The translations under genes and the position numbers were made by a program. The notes beneath the pieces are model-generated. The model worked only from the letters and a program-made list of their open reading frames with translations, searched no databases and was not told the origin of the DNA. Shown here in pieces: positions 19,060 through 26,201 of a stretch of DNA of 64,000 nucleotides. The DNA comes from Daejeonella lutea (lineage in GTDB: Bacteria > Bacteroidota > Bacteroidia > Sphingobacteriales > Sphingobacteriaceae), in contig NZ_FUYR01000002.1 in assembly GCF_900168015.1 (NCBI RefSeq), positions 516,932 through 580,931 on the forward strand. Reading direction: 5' to 3'. Each line of letters begins with the position of its first letter. Position 1 is the first letter of the stretch.

Positions 19060-19863
19060 CTACCGGACATTTTTATAACAGAAGACATTAATGGCCATGT
19101 CAAACACTTCACAAATAAGCTCCGTGTCTATAAACGGCCGCTTCCTTGTATAAGAATCCTTAATGTAGTAATGAAAGCCTTGTTCTTTAACGATGTCAAG
19201 CAATTGATGTAAGGTTTGTTCCTTATTGAGATCATTGTGATATTCGAAGAATATGTTATTTACAGTCGCAAGCTTTTCCGCACAATCCCGTATTACAGTA
19301 TCCTCAGCTCCTTCTATGTCAATTTTTAAAAGATCTACATCAGTGCTAAGTATGTCTTTCAACCGAATAGTTTCTACCATCATTGGCTTCTGATCGGGAT
19401 AAGGGTTCTCCACCCGGCCTCCCATTCCATTGTCAGTAAAGAACGTTAGAGTCTCTTCTTTATCCCAAACAGCTTTGTTATGAATGACGACATTAGTAAG
19501 CTGAAATGTTTTTACATTCTCCTCAAGGATCTGGAAAATTGACGGATCCGGTTCAAATGCAATAATCTTATGCTTTGGGTAGTTTAAAGCGAAATACAAT
19601 ACACTCAAGCCCATATTGGCCCCGCAGTCTATGATCACATTACAGTCCGGATTTGGAATAAACTGATATATATTGTTCTGAAAAATCTCCTGGTATGTAG
19701 CGTGAAACCCTTTTCCGTCATTGTATAGGAATGGCTTATGAAAAACACGAGCATATCCTTGCTTGAATCTCGGCTGATTGTTTACGCGGCTGAGCTCCCT
19801 TTGGATACTGGATAAGCTCAGATTACCGAAATATCTTTTAAATTTTCTTCCTATGCCGTACAT
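19060..19863 (-). CDS. FkbM-family SAM-dependent methyltransferase
   Basis: This 267-residue protein has a Rossmann SAM-binding motif (NVIIDCGANMGLSVLYFA), the acidic residue in AFEPDPSIF, and the FkbM landmark LLKIDIEGAED. Members of this family O-methylate sugars or polyketides. Together with the adjacent glycosyltransferases, it likely caps or modifies a surface glycan. No signal peptide is present. The infB terminator separates it from the translation operon upstream. Confidence 0.86.
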   Translation of the reverse strand: MYGIGRKFKRYFGNLSLSSIQRELSRVNNQPRFKQGYARVFHKPFLYNDGKGFHATYQEIFQNNIYQFIPNPDCNVIIDCGANMGLSVLYFALNYPKHKIIAFEPDPSIFQILEENVKTFQLTNVVIHNKAVWDKEETLTFFTDNGMGGRVENPYPDQKPMMVETIRLKDILSTDVDLLKIDIEGAEDTVIRDCAEKLATVNNIFFEYHNDLNKEQTLHQLLDIVKEQGFHYYIKDSYTRKRPFIDTELICEVFDMAINVFCYKNVR

Positions 19864-19907
19864 AATCTATGTCCTTAAGGCGAATTGATAGATAGGCCTT
19901 TATTAAA

Positions 19908-19936
19908 ACAAAAAAAGCGATCAAAAGATCGCTTTT
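19908..19936 (-). terminator. Intrinsic terminator of the rimP-nusA-infB operon
   Basis: AAAAGCGATC (19913-19922) pairs with GATCGCTTTT (19927-19936) across an AAAA loop. The minus-strand transcript then runs into a T tract. It lies 19 bp after the infB stop. Confidence 0.88.
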
Positions 19937-19955
19937 CTAATATATAGAAACAATA

Positions 19956-22955
19956 CTATAATTTTCTCTTCACTTCAACCTGCTCATACGACTCAACGAT
20001 ATCTCCAACCTCAATATTGTTGAAATTATAGATGTTCAAACCGCATTCGTATCCTGTAGCAACTTCTTTAACATCGTCTTTGAAACGCTTAAGCGATGCC
20101 AGTTCACCTGTATGGATCACTACACCATCGCGGATGATCCGGATCTTGCTGTTACGGGTAATCTTACCATCAAGGACCATACAACCGGCGATTGTACCAA
20201 CTTTAGTAATCTTGAACACTTCGCGAATCTCTACGTTTGAAGTGATTTTCTCTTCAAATTCAGGATCAAGCATACCTTCCATCGCAGCTTTAACTTCATT
20301 GATTGCATCGTAGATAATGGAGTATAAACGGATATCGATCTGCTCAGCTTCAGCAAGCTTACGCGCACTTTGCGAAGGACGAACCTGGAAACCAATGATA
20401 ATTGCATCAGAAGCTGAAGCCAGCAATACATCCGACTCCGATATCTGTCCAACTGATTTATGAATAATATTAACCTGGATCTGCTCAGTAGAAAGCTTCA
20501 GCAATGAATCGGACAATGCTTCAATCGATCCATCCACGTCACCTTTTACAATCACGTTAAGTTCCTTGAAGTTACCGATCGCTAAACGACGGCCGATTTC
20601 ATCAAGTGTAATGTGTTTCTGAGTACGTAATCCCTGTTCGCGTTGTAATTGTAGTCTCTTGTTTGCAACCTGACGAGCCTCAACTTCACTTTCCATCACG
20701 TTAAACTTATCACCTGATGTTGGTGCTCCCTGCATACCCAAAACCTGTACAGGTGTTGACGGTCCGGCATGGTCTACCTTAACTCCACGCTCATTGTGCA
20801 AAGCTTTTACTCTTCCTGAATAACCTCCGGCAAGAATCGGATCTCCGACCCTTAGCGTGCCTGCCTGAATTAGAACTGTTGTAACTATACCGCGACCTTT
20901 GTCAAGTGCTGCTTCGATCACAGTACCGACTGCACGTTTATCAGGGTTTGCAGTAAGCTCAAGAAGATCAGCTTCAAGCAATACTTTCTCTAAAAGAAGG
21001 TCGATACCCGCTCCGGTTTTACCAGAGATTTCCTGACTTTGATATTTACCGCCCCAGTCTTCAACCAGAATGTTCATAGCTGAAAGCTGTTCGCGGATCT
21101 TATCAGAATTGGCACCGGGTTTATCCACCTTACTAAATGCAAATACGATTGGAACGTTTGCTGCCTGAGCGTGATTAATAGCTTCCCGTGTTTGTGGCAT
21201 CACACTATCATCCGCCGCAATTACGATAATTGCAATATCGGTTACCTTAGCACCACGCGCCCGCATCGCCGTAAAGGCTTCGTGACCCGGTGTATCTAAG
21301 AATGTAATTTTGCGTTCGTTTTCGAGGGTTACTTCGTAAGCACCAATGTGCTGGGTAATTCCCCCCGCCTCTCCGGCAATAACGTTTGTCTTACGTACAA
21401 AATCCAGGAGTGAAGTTTTACCATGATCGACGTGTCCCATTACAGTAACAATCGGCGCTCTTGGAATTAATGAGCCTTCCTCGTCAGCTTCTTCAAGCAG
21501 ACCAATTTCTTCATCTTCTGGTTTAACAAACTCTACTTCATAGCCAAACTCATCGGCAACGATAGTAAGAGTTTCTGCATCTAATCTTTGATTGATAGAA
21601 ACGAACATTCCAAGACTCATACAGGTCGAGATGATCTGTGTAACAGGAACGTCAAGCATTAATGCTAACTCATTTGCCGTAACAAACTCCGTAACCTTAA
21701 TGGTCTTGGATTGCATTTCCAGCTCCATCGCTGCTTCTTCCGCAGTTTGGGCTACATCATCACGCTTCTGGCGACGAAGTTTAGCACGCTGTGCAAATTT
21801 CCCCGATTTACCCGCACCGCTCAAACGAGCAAGTGTAGCTTTAATCTGGTCTTGTATTTCTTTATCGGTTGGTTCAGCTTTAGGGCCGCTGTCAGTACGT
21901 GGCTTGTTCCTGAAATCGGGACGTACGCCACCTCCGGCTGTGCCCTGCCCGGGACGTGTATTTCTGAAATCCGGGCGGTTACCCTGATAGCCACCACCTG
22001 CTCCGGGAGCTGAGGCTGGACGAGCACCAGGCTGTTGACCTGGCTGAGTAGCCTGACCTGGCTGACCAGGAGCATTATCTTTACGTTTGCGTTTGCGTTT
22101 ATGATCGGCACCTGCTGCACTGGATGAAGAAGCTACCGGTTGGCCACGACGTGCAGGACTAACTGGCAACTCAATCCTTCCAATAACATTCGGACCGGTT
22201 AATCGCTCAGCCTTTGCACGTATTACCGTTGCATCGGGGTTTCCCTCCTGAGTATTGGGTCTGTTTTCTTGTTTGTCTTCTGCTGGTGCTGTTACTGATT
22301 CCGCAGCTGGCTGAGCTTTTTCAACTTCTGCAGCAGGCTGTACAGCTTCTGCAGGTTTCTCAACTTCTTTAACTGGCTCAGCAGCGGGCTGCGCTTTAGG
22401 TTCTTCAGACTTTACCGGCTCGGCAGCTTTTGGGGCTGCAGGAACTTCAGGCTTAATTTCCGCAGCTGGTTTGTCTGCCTCTGAAGGTTTTTTATCAGGG
22501 CGTGTCTTTGAATTCAGATCATCTAAATTGATCTTTCCAACAATCTTGACCCCTGGCAATGCACCATCATCCGCCTTTGGTTTCTCAGCCGCCGCTTCTG
22601 CCGGAGCAGGCTTTGGCTTTTCAACTATCGGCGGAGTATAAGAACTTACATTTTTGATCAGGATCTCCTCTTGTTCAAAATCCTTTGAACGTGTCGGTTG
22701 CTCAACTCTTTCGGGTGTAACAGGCAGATCATCGCGACGGATCTTACCAATCACAATTTGTTTGGCCTCTTCCTTTACGATCTTATCACCCTGATACTCC
22801 TTTAAAAGAACTTCATACATCTCATCGGTGAGCTTAGTATTCGGACGGGCTTCGACTTTGAAGCCCTTTTTCCCTAAAAACTCAACCGCTGTAGATAAAC
22901 CGATATTCAGCTCCTTCGCAGTTTTAAGTAAATTTGTGCTTTTACCTTCTGACAT
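19956..22955 (-). CDS. infB: Translation initiation factor IF-2
   Basis: This 999-residue protein has an N-terminal IF2_N segment, a long Ala/Pro/Glu- and then Gly/Arg-rich linker (about 100-390), a second IF2_N helix bundle, the G domain, and domains II-IV. G1 is GHVDHGKTS near 505 and G3 is DTPGHEAF near 555. The G4 motif reads SKVD at residues 608-611 instead of the usual NKxD. IF-2 delivers initiator tRNA to the 30S subunit. It is the last gene of the rimP-nusA-infB operon. A TACTTTTG element at 22984-22991 may give it an extra promoter. Confidence 0.97.
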   Translation of the reverse strand: MSEGKSTNLLKTAKELNIGLSTAVEFLGKKGFKVEARPNTKLTDEMYEVLLKEYQGDKIVKEEAKQIVIGKIRRDDLPVTPERVEQPTRSKDFEQEEILIKNVSSYTPPIVEKPKPAPAEAAAEKPKADDGALPGVKIVGKINLDDLNSKTRPDKKPSEADKPAAEIKPEVPAAPKAAEPVKSEEPKAQPAAEPVKEVEKPAEAVQPAAEVEKAQPAAESVTAPAEDKQENRPNTQEGNPDATVIRAKAERLTGPNVIGRIELPVSPARRGQPVASSSSAAGADHKRKRKRKDNAPGQPGQATQPGQQPGARPASAPGAGGGYQGNRPDFRNTRPGQGTAGGGVRPDFRNKPRTDSGPKAEPTDKEIQDQIKATLARLSGAGKSGKFAQRAKLRRQKRDDVAQTAEEAAMELEMQSKTIKVTEFVTANELALMLDVPVTQIISTCMSLGMFVSINQRLDAETLTIVADEFGYEVEFVKPEDEEIGLLEEADEEGSLIPRAPIVTVMGHVDHGKTSLLDFVRKTNVIAGEAGGITQHIGAYEVTLENERKITFLDTPGHEAFTAMRARGAKVTDIAIIVIAADDSVMPQTREAINHAQAANVPIVFAFSKVDKPGANSDKIREQLSAMNILVEDWGGKYQSQEISGKTGAGIDLLLEKVLLEADLLELTANPDKRAVGTVIEAALDKGRGIVTTVLIQAGTLRVGDPILAGGYSGRVKALHNERGVKVDHAGPSTPVQVLGMQGAPTSGDKFNVMESEVEARQVANKRLQLQREQGLRTQKHITLDEIGRRLAIGNFKELNVIVKGDVDGSIEALSDSLLKLSTEQIQVNIIHKSVGQISESDVLLASASDAIIIGFQVRPSQSARKLAEAEQIDIRLYSIIYDAINEVKAAMEGMLDPEFEEKITSNVEIREVFKITKVGTIAGCMVLDGKITRNSKIRIIRDGVVIHTGELASLKRFKDDVKEVATGYECGLNIYNFNNIEVGDIVESYEQVEVKRKL

Positions 22956-23011
22956 TTATTATTTAACCTCGCTTATTTTAGTACAAAAGTACGGTTTTTT
23001 CTTTGTTTCAG

Positions 23012-23039
23012 TATCAAGAATCAAGTATCATGTATCAAG
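23012..23039. repeat. Degenerate heptamer array upstream of infB (element B1)
   Basis: Four units sit in exact register: TATCAAG, AATCAAG, TATCATG, TATCAAG. The reverse complement of this word (CTTGATA) is also the unit in element A at 450-463. It lies in the 159-bp gap between nusA and infB. Confidence 0.75.
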
Positions 23040-23077
23040 ATTCGTTCCTACGTACTCTCGACATCTTATTATACTAA

Positions 23078-23112
23078 GTTAACGTATTACGTATAACGCA
23101 ATACGTAAAACT
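23078..23112. repeat. Degenerate heptamer array with hairpin just after nusA (element B2)
   Basis: Five units sit in register: GTTAACG, TATTACG, TATAACG, CAATACG, TAAAACT. Within it TTACGTAT (23087-23094) and ATACGTAA (23101-23108) form an 8-bp inverted repeat around 6 nt. It starts 2 bp after the nusA stop codon in transcript order. Confidence 0.7.
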
Positions 23113-23114
23113 TT

Positions 23115-24350
23115 TTACTCAAATTCAGATCTTAGGATTTCCATTACATCCTTCACTGTGTTATCTTCCAGATCAGTACGTTTTACCAGCTCATCAACTG
23201 TTAATGCTAAAACTGACTTCGCTGTATCCAGCCCAACACGCTTGAACTCGTCGATGATCCAACCTTCGATTTCGTCTGAGAATTCTTCGATATCCACATC
23301 TTCATCGTCTTCATGTGCTTCACGGTATACATCAATCTCGTATCCTGTTAATTTACCAGCTAGCTTGATGTTGTGTCCACCACGGCCGATAGCCAGGGAA
23401 ACCTGATCTGGTTTTAAGTAAACAGCTGCCCGCTTTTCCTCATCATCAAGCTTGATACTTGTGATCTTCGCAGGACTTAAAGCACGCTGGATATACAAGG
23501 AAATATTATTAGTGTAGTTTATAACGTCAATATTTTCATTCTTCAATTCACGCACAATTCCATGGATCCTTGAACCCTTCATACCCACACACGCGCCAAC
23601 CGGATCGATCCTGTCATCATATGATTCAACTGCAACTTTAGCGCGCTCTCCTGGCTCGCGGACAATCTTCTTGATGGTTATTAATCCGTCAAAGATCTCA
23701 GGAACTTCCATCTCGAACAGGCGTTGCAAGAACTCTGGTGCAGTACGTGAAATAATGATCTTAGGGTTGCCGTTCAACATCTCAACTTTGTCGATTATCG
23801 CGCGTACAGAATCTCCTTTTTTGAAGTAATCGGCAGGAATCTGTTCGGTTTTAGGGAGTAAAAGCTCATTGCCTTCATCATCCAAAACAAGAGTTTCTTT
23901 CTTCCAAACCTGGTAAACCTCTCCGGTAACAATCTCGCCTACGCGATCCTTGTACTTCTTAAAAATCTCATCCTTTTCAAGCTCAAGAATTTTTGAAACA
24001 AGAGTCTGGCGTGCAGCAAGTATCGCCCTGCGGCCAAAGCTCTCCAGCGTAATCTGCTCAATATAATCATCGCCTACTTCCAGGTCAGGATCAATTGCCT
24101 GTGCTTCTGCCAATTCAATCTCCAGATCATCGTCTTCAGAAAATCCATCTTCCATTACAGTACGCGTACGCCAGATTTCCAAATCCCCGTTATCCGGATT
24201 AACGATTATGTCACAATTCTCATCGTTGCCGTATCGCTTACGCAACATGCTGCGGAATACTTCTTCCAACACACTAATAACCGTAGGACGGTCAATATTC
24301 TTGAAGTCCTTGAACTCCTGGAATGAATCGATTAAATTAATATTGCTCAT
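23115..24350 (-). CDS. nusA: Transcription termination/antitermination factor NusA
   Basis: This 411-residue protein has the RNA polymerase-binding N-terminal domain, S1 domain (about 135-200), KH1 (GMKGSRIHGIVRELKNENIDV) and KH2 (AIGRGGHNIKLAGKLTGYEI), then a short acidic linker and helical tail. The length and lack of the duplicated acidic repeats of E. coli NusA are usual for Bacteroidota. It modulates RNA polymerase pausing and intrinsic termination, which matters because its own operon carries a leader hairpin. It starts 31 bp after rimP. Confidence 0.97.
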   Translation of the reverse strand: MSNINLIDSFQEFKDFKNIDRPTVISVLEEVFRSMLRKRYGNDENCDIIVNPDNGDLEIWRTRTVMEDGFSEDDDLEIELAEAQAIDPDLEVGDDYIEQITLESFGRRAILAARQTLVSKILELEKDEIFKKYKDRVGEIVTGEVYQVWKKETLVLDDEGNELLLPKTEQIPADYFKKGDSVRAIIDKVEMLNGNPKIIISRTAPEFLQRLFEMEVPEIFDGLITIKKIVREPGERAKVAVESYDDRIDPVGACVGMKGSRIHGIVRELKNENIDVINYTNNISLYIQRALSPAKITSIKLDDEEKRAAVYLKPDQVSLAIGRGGHNIKLAGKLTGYEIDVYREAHEDDEDVDIEEFSDEIEGWIIDEFKRVGLDTAKSVLALTVDELVKRTDLEDNTVKDVMEILRSEFE

Positions 24351-24381
24351 TTTTATTGAATTGGTCAGTCCGAGACTGACA

Positions 24382-24846
24382 TTATTTAAAACTCACTAAA
24401 ACTTTTGTTTCTGTTATATCATTAAAAGGAATTGCATTCTGAACCAAAACTGCTTTCTTCCCTTTTTCTTTAATGTTTTCTTCTATCGTAATGCCTGAAT
24501 CGTCGGCTGAGATCAGCTTACCCTCACGCTTTGTTCCGTCAGAGAGCTTCACACTCAACGAACGGTTTATATTTTTCTGATACTGCCTTAAAGATTTTAA
24601 AGGTGTGTCCAGACCCGGAGAAGAAACTTCCAAATTGTAGGCTTGCTCAATGGTATTCTCTTCTTCCAGATGAAAACCAACATGGCGGCTTATTGCCACG
24701 CAATCTGTAATCGCTACCCCCTTATCACCATCTACCAGTATAGAAAGAACTCCCCCGCCGCTCATCTGAACGTCGACCAGGAACAGATCCGGACGATCCG
24801 CAATCTTTTCTTCTACCAGTTCAATAACCCTCTTCTCTATGTTCAT
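24382..24846 (-). CDS. rimP: Ribosome maturation factor RimP
   Basis: This 154-residue protein has the RimP N-terminal domain (LVDVQMSGGGVLSILVDGDKGVAITDC, here with the V-D-K pattern of the family) and the conserved YNLEVSSPGLDTPL motif. An SH3-like C-terminal domain follows. RimP aids 30S assembly. It is the first gene of rimP-nusA-infB, the standard bacterial order. The leader between its promoter and start codon contains a strong terminator-like hairpin. Confidence 0.95.
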   Translation of the reverse strand: MNIEKRVIELVEEKIADRPDLFLVDVQMSGGGVLSILVDGDKGVAITDCVAISRHVGFHLEEENTIEQAYNLEVSSPGLDTPLKSLRQYQKNINRSLSVKLSDGTKREGKLISADDSGITIEENIKEKGKKAVLVQNAIPFNDITETKVLVSFK

Positions 24847-24882
24847 AACCCCTTTTTTGTCGCCGCCCGAAAACGGTAAGGT

Positions 24883-24914
24883 AAAAAAAGAGCCCCGATA
24901 ATGTCGGGGCTCTT
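24883..24914 (-). terminator. Terminator-like hairpin in the rimP-nusA-infB leader
   Basis: On the minus strand GAGCCCCGA pairs with TCGGGGCTC (24904-24912 and 24890-24898) across a 5-nt loop and is followed by a run of seven Ts. It lies between the operon promoter and rimP, so it would stop most transcripts after about 40 nt unless it is bypassed. No gene precedes it that it could serve. Confidence 0.8.
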
Positions 24915-24927
24915 CTCAGATCGGATG

Positions 24928-24958
24928 CAAATATAATAAAACAATTTGTGTTTACAAA
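24928..24958 (-). promoter_or_regulatory. Promoter of rimP-nusA-infB
   Basis: Minus-strand TTTG (24955-24958), a 19-bp spacer and TATATTTG (24928-24935) match the Bacteroidota promoter consensus exactly. The inferred transcript start is about 24922, only about 8 nt before the leader hairpin. Confidence 0.78.
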
Positions 24959-25020
24959 TTGATGTTTTGCTTATCGCGATAGTAACATCCTTATTTACAC
25001 CTGTTAGAGAATGCCAAAGG

Positions 25021-25070
25021 TATTTCATTTGCCGTTCATTAACCGTTCATTTGCCGTTCATTTGCCGTTG
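25021..25070. repeat. 11-bp direct tandem repeat
   Basis: Units CCGTTCATTAA, CCGTTCATTTG, CCGTTCATTTG and a partial CCGTTG stand in exact register at 25032-25070, preceded by a degenerate unit (25021-25031). This is the most structured part of the roughly 340-bp stretch between the rimP promoter and the lipoprotein gene at 25297. The rest of that stretch shows only a weak TCCGGT/ACCGGA inverted repeat around 25150-25180 and no convincing frame. Confidence 0.7.
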
Positions 25071-25296
25071 AAATTACCTTAATAAAAATACAATATTTAA
25101 CTGCTCCTTTGTTTATGGGACAGGTTCGGAAACAGGAATCATTTAATCTCCGGTTAACCGAATTTTACCGGACACAAAATACTGGCGTTTTACAAATAGA
25201 TTAAACAGCTCTTCGCGATATTATCTGCCTAGAACGTGAGCATCGGTGATAATTACAGACAAAATGAAGTACGTTGGAGTTAGCTGATGGTAAGGA

Positions 25297-25749
25297 TCAC
25301 TTAATTTTGAATGTGAACTCGAGAAAACCGCCTGTGGGAGAAAGGTCTCGCTTTGAAATTATATCTTCAGGCTCTTCCAGCAGGTCTTTGGTATAACAGC
25401 GCGAAAAGTACGCCTTGCCTTTTGTGAAGCCGCCCGCAGGAATAAATTCCACCAGGCTATCGGTTACGTTATATGATCCGTCTATTGCGGGTTGAAAATC
25501 CCTCATTTCCTTGTCCGCGATTTCTTCATAAACTGCAAAGAAGTCTTTCCACTGCTCAGATCCCAGGGAATCTGCACGCAATTCCTCGGTAATATTTAAG
25601 GGAATGTTAAAAAGTTCAACTGCTGAACTGTCCGCTGATAGCCTCAGCTTTATCCCAGAATTAGCTGTTTTGGGTGTTTCGGTCCCGCCGCAACCGATTA
25701 GTGTTAGAAAAATAATTGCCTTAATGTAAAACAGATGTTTCAACTTCAT
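25297..25749 (-). CDS. Hypothetical lipoprotein
   Basis: This 150-residue protein has a lipoprotein signal ending LIGCGGTETP, so it should be acylated at the cysteine and sit in the outer membrane or periplasm. The mature part is acidic, with no family I recognise; a DSLVEFIPAGGF stretch suggests a beta-rich fold. It is divergent from the holin-like gene, with a 32-bp gap. Nothing in the context fixes its role. Confidence 0.75.
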   Translation of the reverse strand: MKLKHLFYIKAIIFLTLIGCGGTETPKTANSGIKLRLSADSSAVELFNIPLNITEELRADSLGSEQWKDFFAVYEEIADKEMRDFQPAIDGSYNVTDSLVEFIPAGGFTKGKAYFSRCYTKDLLEEPEDIISKRDLSPTGGFLEFTFKIK

Positions 25750-25781
25750 GGTTACATGATTTTAAACCTAAGCTAATAATT

Positions 25782-26126
25782 ATGAGACTTATCATTGAAA
25801 TTTTATTAATGGGCTTGGCAGTTGCCCTTGCCGCTTATTTGCTCCCTGGAGTAAATGTAGATGGCTTTTGGAGTGCCATTATCGCTGGAGTTCTTATCGC
25901 TTTGGCAAATGCGACTATCGGAACCATTCTTCGTATTCTAACATTTCCTATCAATTTTCTGACACTGGGACTAATGTCTTTCATCATTACAGTACTGATG
26001 GTCCTATTGGTGGATAACCTGATGGATAGCTTTAATACTACCGGGTTTTTCTCAGCACTGCTTTTTGCGATCCTCTTATCATTGCTGAATATGGTATTCT
26101 CAGCGGTAGGTTCGGATAGAAACTAA
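25782..26126 (+). CDS. Phage-holin-4 / YvlD-like four-helix membrane protein
   Basis: This 114-residue protein consists of four hydrophobic helices. It carries the family pattern LPGVNVDGFWSAIIAG and ILRILTFPINFLTLGL. The family (PF04020 type) is named for phage holins but is mostly chromosomal and of unknown function; YvlD belongs to the sigma-W envelope-stress regulon in Bacillus. There are no phage genes nearby, so a lysis role is not supported. It ends just before a long hairpin repeat facing the M1 peptidase gene. Confidence 0.88.
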   Translation: MRLIIEILLMGLAVALAAYLLPGVNVDGFWSAIIAGVLIALANATIGTILRILTFPINFLTLGLMSFIITVLMVLLVDNLMDSFNTTGFFSALLFAILLSLLNMVFSAVGSDRN

Positions 26127-26132
26127 AGAAGA

Positions 26133-26176
26133 GTAATCGGTAATCAGTAATCAGTGCTGACTGATTATTGATTACC
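26133..26176. repeat. Heptamer-built hairpin between convergent genes (element C)
   Basis: Heptamers GTAATCG, GTAATCA, GTAATCA, GTGCTGA, CTGATTA, TTGATTA run in register (26133-26174). They form a 17-bp stem (26139-26155 with 26160-26176) closed by a GCTG loop, with only one G-U pair. Outer arms with AAGAGTAATC and GATTACCTCTT extend it to about 26129-26196. It fills the gap between two convergent stop codons and lacks a terminator-type T tract. Confidence 0.85.
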
Positions 26177-26201
26177 TCACTAATAGATTACCTCTTAAAC
26201 A

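Noticed and set aside
21592-22120. Antisense frames of about 100-130 residues across the infB linker
   Set aside because: The repetitive Ala/Pro/Gly-rich linker keeps other frames open by codon bias; they carry no domain.
23012-23112. CRISPR array
   Set aside because: The repeat unit is 7 nt with no spacers of 30-40 nt and no cas genes in the window.
24843-25028. 61-residue minus-strand frame over the rimP promoter and leader hairpin
   Set aside because: It spans the promoter and terminator and has no recognisable sequence; a non-coding leader explains the region.
25071-25296. Possible tRNA or small RNA gene in the gap before the lipoprotein
   Set aside because: No cloverleaf, no T-loop consensus and no promoter-terminator pair could be found; only a weak inverted repeat.
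25782-26126. Phage holin as a sign of a prophage
   Set aside because: The family is mostly chromosomal; no phage structural, integrase or lysin genes are nearby.
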